The translations under genes were made by a program, and so were the position numbers. The notes below the pieces were generated by a model. It was not told the DNA's origin and searched no databases. It worked only from the letters and a program-made list of their open reading frames with translations. From positions 62,001 to 126,000 of the forward strand of contig JARBJD010000219.1 of the NCBI GenBank assembly GCA_033064195.1: 64,000 bases of DNA, in the 5' to 3' direction. Source of the stretch: Blattamonas nauphoetae. Its lineage: Eukaryota; Preaxostyla; Oxymonadida. Position 1 is the stretch's first letter. Every line of letters begins with the position of its first letter. Below, one piece after another: positions 59,510 through 64,000 of the stretch.

Positions 59510-60380
59510 GAAAATGATTGATCACACACTATTGACAACCAATGAGAATTCGGCAGTGATTGACTCACTTCAGAAGACAACAGAAGCACACAAGTCAGCG
59601 ATATCTTCAATCCAAAAAGTAGTCAGCACAAATGGATCAATCACGACACCAACAATTGGAGGATTGATCAATGTGAATGGAGCGAAGTGGAATATCTCAG
59701 AAGGATCACTTCCGAAGTATCCTGGAACATATCCGGCATCAACATTTTCTTCTGGAATTTCAATCTCACAATCGATTGCAGAAACTTCAGGAATTCAGTT
59801 CAATGGTGATGGAATTATCATGTGGTCTCCCTGTGACAAACCAGCATTGTACTATTACGATGAGGACACGGGTTCAGGAGTGTTTTCAATATCCACAACA
59901 GGAAGTTTTTCTCAGCTATCAGACAGAAGAGTGAAAAGAAATATTGAACCATATCCTAATGGTCTTGAGCAACTGAATAAAGTTGAAATTGTGCAGTATC
60001 AATTCAACACATTCGACTCGAAGATCAACAAAGTGACAAGACAAATTGAAAATGAGACTGATGAAGAACACTTGAAGAACTGCAAAGAGAAATGTGAATG
60101 TCTGAAGAAGGAAAGTGAGAAGAAACACATTGGAGTGATTGCTCAACAGATCCAAGAAATATTCCCTGAAGTCGTGAATGATTCCAATCCAGATTGTCTT
60201 CAAGTTGATTATGCAGAACTCTCCTGTTTTTGTATCAAAGCCATTCAGGAATTATGTTCAATTGTCGGACAACAACAGACGGTCATCAATGAACTAATCC
60301 AAAAATATAACTCACTGATCAATACTCCAACACGAGATCAACAAGGAATTCATAGTGCTCTTTGGTTATTTTTCCATTGA
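59475..60380 (+). CDS. Fibre-like protein with S74 chaperone domain, copy 2
   Basis: From ATG 59475 (MNRQKYNTQ) about 301 residues. The S74 domain is conserved (SDRRVKRNIEP, GVIAQQIQEIFPEVV, VDYAELSCFCIKAIQEL). Differences from copy 1 are scattered and mostly conservative, for example in the shaft (STFSSGISISQSIAETSG). The frame extends a little beyond the copy 1 stop and overlaps the convergent gene at 60319 more strongly. The role is inferred as virion attachment fibre. Confidence 0.75.
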   Translation: MNRQKYNTQMIEKMIDHTLLTTNENSAVIDSLQKTTEAHKSAISSIQKVVSTNGSITTPTIGGLINVNGAKWNISEGSLPKYPGTYPASTFSSGISISQSIAETSGIQFNGDGIIMWSPCDKPALYYYDEDTGSGVFSISTTGSFSQLSDRRVKRNIEPYPNGLEQLNKVEIVQYQFNTFDSKINKVTRQIENETDEEHLKNCKEKCECLKKESEKKHIGVIAQQIQEIFPEVVNDSNPDCLQVDYAELSCFCIKAIQELCSIVGQQQTVINELIQKYNSLINTPTRDQQGIHSALWLFFH

Positions 60381-60729
60381 TTGTTTCCGTTGTTTCCATC
60401 TCAATTGATTCACCAGAACTGTCTTTAAACCAGATCTTCACTATGGACTGTCGAGTACTTAATTCCCACTTCTTTCGCTTCGCAATCTGTTCGTTACAGA
60501 AAGCAACAAACGAGTCATTGAATGCATCAGTCTGAATCCAATCACCATGGATTGTGATATGCTGAGGAATATCCTTTGAAATGACAGTTGAGTTACCATT
60601 CATTTCTTCCCTCACATGGATGAGTTTACAGTCGAGGAAATGAACATATTTTTGGTTTCGAGAATTGGTAAAATCAGGAGGGAGTTGAGCAGTGTGAGAA
60701 TTCTGAATTGAGAAATATCGCTTCACCAT
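60319..60729 (-). CDS. Polinton small protein, copy 2
   Basis: Counterpart of 28704-29114, almost identical at protein level over 136 residues from the ATG at 60729; an A-rich box (60743-60753) precedes it. Function unknown, probably structural. Confidence 0.55.
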   Translation of the reverse strand: MVKRYFSIQNSHTAQLPPDFTNSRNQKYVHFLDCKLIHVREEMNGNSTVISKDIPQHITIHGDWIQTDAFNDSFVAFCNEQIAKRKKWELSTRQSIVKIWFKDSSGESIEMETTETINGKITKEHYEFLVDLVLEY

Positions 60730-60769
60730 TTGTGTTTTCTTCAAAAATAAAATATCATATTTGTTCTAT

Positions 60770-62458
60770 TCAATAACCTCTCTTCACCTCTTCATAGGCT
60801 TCTTGGAGTCGACGATCAATGACATATCGCACTCGTGGTTGTCCATTCTCAATCCAGAACAACCAATATGTTGCTTGATGTAGTGCTAGAATTGGAGGAG
60901 GAGGTCCATCTTTGGTTGATGTGAAATATGGATCAAGTTCTCCCTGATTGATTGGTGTTCCTCTGTAGACAATATTCACTGATTCTGCTGTTGAAATACC
61001 TTCTTCTCCACCAGCAATTTCACTTCGATCTGTTGGAACCATAAATGTGAAACAAGTTGCATCTGTTACTGGTTTTGTTCTCTTATATTCCTTTGCTTTA
61101 TAGTCAAACATTCGAGTTGAACAAATTGAATTTTCAAACTCTTCTGTTGCGGAACAACCAATGAAATCACCATTCACCATCATCATTTGATAGAACTCTG
61201 GTGATATTGTTGACATTGGGAAATTGGGAAAGTTGGATCCAAGCATTTCGAAGTGACCAACATAGTGAGGATTTCTGAAGACTGTACATTCGTTTGGTCT
61301 TTCAGGGAACAAGCACATTAGATTCATGAGATTGTTGAGTTTGATACTGATGTTTGATCTTACTCCCATTGCATTCGCTTTTGTTTGGAATGATTGTGTG
61401 TCAATTCTTTCTGCTTTCATGACATACAGAGTCTTCGAATATGTGTTGAAGAGTGATTGTTTTGTAGCATCAGCGATTTGATATCCATAGCAAATCGAAG
61501 TGACTTTATCAACTGATGAAGAAGTAACAGAGCAAGTGAAACTTATGGCTCCAACCTCAGCGACTGTACTGGTATTTGGAGTATAACTCCATTTCTTGGT
61601 AGCTTTCAGTACAGGATTTCCTATCTGTGTAAATTCCTGTGTTACTGGAGAAAAGTCCCCATCAGACATCAAGAGCATGTTGGTTTGATCCGACATACTT
61701 GTCAAGTCTTTATCTTGAAACACTTCACGGCAACCTTGGGTAGATTTTCGAATGACAGTTGAATGTTGAATTGGACAATACACAAGTGAATCAGTTGTCA
61801 AGTGAAATCTTAAACGTAAATTACCAAAGATTGAATTGGGATATTGATCAAATGTACTCAATGGAAGTAAATTCACAAATGGAATAACCAACGGAATTGT
61901 CTTTGTGAGTTTATTTGTGGATTTATTGACGGGAACATAGTAGAATCCGCACACACTCTGATCCATTCTCTGAACATTTTCCCAAAGACTATAGCAGTGC
62001 TTCATATTGTTTTTCTCTTCGTACGACTTGAATGTGTGATACAGAAATGATTCGTGAACATGATTGTTCTGAAGTGAATTGTCAATGATGTTTCCATGAC
62101 TGTCGACGAGTCTCATATCTCGAATTGCATCTGAGGATGATTTGTATCCGACGAATATTCCGGATAGTCCGACGTACTCTCCTGTTTCACTACTCGTATA
62201 TGAATATGGAACAGTAATCGTGAGATCAATTCGCAAATGACTCTTCATAAATTCAGTAACATCATGACCATCATAGCACAATGGAACTTCAATCTCGTCT
62301 CCAATTCTGCAAGGCATAGGAGGATTTGTTGGATGCACTTCTTGAATGGAGTAGATGTGAGGTTCTGAATCCCACTGTTTCGGCAGATATGATTGCACTT
62401 CAATTTGCTCAATTAATGTCGATGTTGGTTTGGATTGATTTGATCTGATACTTCTCAT
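60770..62458 (-). CDS. Capsid protein candidate A, copy 2
   Basis: 562 residues, the same length as the protein at 29155-30843 and differing at only about 20 positions, clustered around residues 245-320 (for example KKWSYTPNTSTVAEVG here). The low divergence and intact frame indicate recent common origin. An A-rich box (62465-62476) lies just upstream of the ATG. Confidence 0.6.
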   Translation of the reverse strand: MRSIRSNQSKPTSTLIEQIEVQSYLPKQWDSEPHIYSIQEVHPTNPPMPCRIGDEIEVPLCYDGHDVTEFMKSHLRIDLTITVPYSYTSSETGEYVGLSGIFVGYKSSSDAIRDMRLVDSHGNIIDNSLQNNHVHESFLYHTFKSYEEKNNMKHCYSLWENVQRMDQSVCGFYYVPVNKSTNKLTKTIPLVIPFVNLLPLSTFDQYPNSIFGNLRLRFHLTTDSLVYCPIQHSTVIRKSTQGCREVFQDKDLTSMSDQTNMLLMSDGDFSPVTQEFTQIGNPVLKATKKWSYTPNTSTVAEVGAISFTCSVTSSSVDKVTSICYGYQIADATKQSLFNTYSKTLYVMKAERIDTQSFQTKANAMGVRSNISIKLNNLMNLMCLFPERPNECTVFRNPHYVGHFEMLGSNFPNFPMSTISPEFYQMMMVNGDFIGCSATEEFENSICSTRMFDYKAKEYKRTKPVTDATCFTFMVPTDRSEIAGGEEGISTAESVNIVYRGTPINQGELDPYFTSTKDGPPPPILALHQATYWLFWIENGQPRVRYVIDRRLQEAYEEVKRGY

Positions 62459-62505
62459 TTATAGAAAAATAAAAAATATAATATCATTATTTTCTTTTAC
62501 CGTTT

Positions 62506-64000
62506 TCAATTTGGAATAATTCCTAAATCTTTATGTAATGTTTTCAATGTATGATTAGGATAGTATTCGACTCTTGGTTCACCATTGCTGTATCGTAATA
62601 CCCACCACGTTATGGCAGTAGTAGCTAATATAGGTGCTGGAGGATGTGTAAATGTTATCATATCTCCTCCACTTTGACTTGGGTCGTACACATTGTAGTA
62701 TGTGTCGAGATTGCCTTGATATATTGGTTGAGATCTCAATGTGACTGCAACATTCACACCTCTGGAACTGATTGAATCATTACAGTTCGTTGGACATCCA
62801 CTTCTCTGTGTTGAGAAGCACAAAAGGAAGTCAGTGTTGTCATGAATCGGTCGCACTCTTGTCATTGTTTCACGAGGATATGTATCATCACCGGAGAGTT
62901 TCTCTCCAACAAGAGAATCCGTCAGTGAACGCTCCAAGTCATCAGGCACAGTCAGATATGAATCAAGGTTGAGAGTCGACAATGCGAATTGGTAGAAACG
63001 AGCTCCAATAGTTGTTGTGGGTTGTTCTGGATAATACTTGTTGAGTAGATTCACTTGGATATTCTTCTGCATTGGATTGTGAAAACAGGTGACTTCATTG
63101 TCGTAGTGACGGAAGAGAAGCATAATACCCTTGGCATTCACAAGTACCATTTGCTGAGTACAATCAATTCCTGTTGCCGTTGGTGTCTTCTGAAATGGAT
63201 AAAACGAAATCTTCTCTGCTGGAATTGTTCCTGGTCGATTTGTGTACATCTGCTTCAGATTCTCTTTCGCAACGTCTTTAATATTGTATCCAGAACTCAT
63301 ACAATACACATCATCAATTTTATAATCAAGAATGTTCAATGATACATATTGATCCATGTATTTAGGTTCTTGATTCGCGACATTGGATCCATTTAAAGTA
63401 ATGTCTCTTGAAACCGATGGTTGGAGAAATGATTGACCAATTTGAACGAAATTCTTTGTGCATGAGGCTACGAGATTATTCAGAAAAACGGGACGATGAT
63501 GAATACAAGCTTGAATTTTGTCTTTTATATATGGTGCTGTTGTTCCAACTACGATTGATGATAGTGTATTTTTCAATGTCAGTTCAGGATTCACAGGGCA
63601 GCAGACAAAAGCATCCTCATTGATGTACACACTCAATTTCAGATCACCGAAGAGACATCTTGGATAGTCAGTCATACCTGAGAAAATGAGAAGATCTTCA
63701 AGATTGATTGACACACGGATTGGCACATCAATACTGTCACATAAAGTACTAGTTACTTTTGTTCCTGTGAAGTCTGATAATGGAATATAAACACCAGCAA
63801 CAGATTCATCATGATTTCAAGCATTTTGCCATGGAGTGTGACAATGTTTTCGATTCTCCAATTGACTCTTCGGTTTGATCATATTGTAAATGTGTGATTC
63901 CATGGATACATCATTAGTTGTTGTACTGATGATTCTCTGATTGTTGTGAAGAACTGTAAGATTCCGAAAGATCGATGCCGAATGTTTGAGTCCAACGAAC
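62506..64000 (-). pseudogene. Capsid protein candidate B, copy 2 (partial at window end)
   Basis: The region matches 30891-32759 from its stop to about residue 500 counted from the C-terminus and continues past the window edge. A 406-codon frame (62506-63726) covers the C-terminal two thirds with the blocks VSINLEDLLIF and GNLDTYYNVYDPS. The gene appears broken about once within the visible part. Confidence 0.6.

Larger units (their letters stand above)
56233..64000. mobile_element. Polinton copy 2 (continues past the window)
   Basis: From 56233 the sequence follows copy 1 closely, first through the 3-kb left arm, then the terminal-repeat gene, the fibre-like gene and the capsid region. It lacks the 2.3-kb insertion of copy 1. 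Same orientation as copy 1 but a different left flank, so it is a separate insertion rather than part of a simple tandem duplication. One visible gene looks broken. It leaves the window inside capsid gene B. Confidence 0.85.

Noticed and set aside
1-64000. tRNA and rRNA genes
   Set aside because: None could be recognised by eye on either strand; a covariance-model scan would be needed for a firm statement.

Overview
This is nuclear DNA of a microbial eukaryote. The best fit is an oxymonad-type metamonad such as Blattamonas. That is an inference from three things: secreted Pmp-like beta-helix proteins, a repeated family of alpha-helical ARM-like proteins, and very short GT-AG introns (39, 39 and 29 nt). 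No rRNA or tRNA gene and no CRISPR array was recognised. Host genes fill the first 20 kb; most of the rest is mobile DNA with clear nesting.

Host part (1-22 kb). A C-terminal ARM-like remnant (520-1134) is followed by an intact secreted beta-helix gene (1540-5004, minus). A second beta-helix gene (5234-8802, plus) is split by a 494-bp TA-flanked element. Next come an intact ARM-like gene (8877-10127) and an intron-bearing ARM-like gene (from 11185) that carries a 784-bp TA-flanked element and then runs into a truncated copy of the first beta-helix gene. That copy is itself split by a 4.56-kb DIRS-like element (14748-19303). The DIRS call rests on inverted termini plus an internal segment complementary to the two joined termini. 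From 20 to 22.3 kb only remnants and short palindromes are seen.

Mobile part (22-64 kb). Two closely related Polintons lie in the same orientation. Copy 1 runs from 22286 to at least 43752. It has a 3.07-kb non-coding left arm, a fibre-like gene with an S74 chaperone domain, two related capsid candidates, several small structural candidates, a packaging ATPase, a retroviral-type integrase and a protein-primed DNA polymerase. Copy 2 starts at 56233 and leaves the window inside its second capsid gene. Most copy 1 genes have an A-rich AAAAATAAAA-type box just upstream of the ATG. Some genes in both copies look broken, so both are treated as fossils, although the sequence similarity suggests recent spread.

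DNA transposons sit inside this. A 2.3-kb element with an 8-bp target duplication (25358-27675) is inserted at the first codon of copy 1's terminal-repeat gene; copy 2 supplies the exact empty site. A related end occupies the mirror position at the right side of copy 1. A further relative (45116-52490) is split by a 6-kb pogo-like element (46437-52420) with 250-bp terminal inverted repeats and TA duplications. That element encodes a CENP-B/DDE-type transposase with seven perfect 17-residue repeats in its catalytic domain, and it also carries a 40-bp minisatellite of about 34 copies. Between 52.5 and 56.2 kb lie host-like fragments, a 244-bp inverted-repeat element and a CT-rich tandem repeat.
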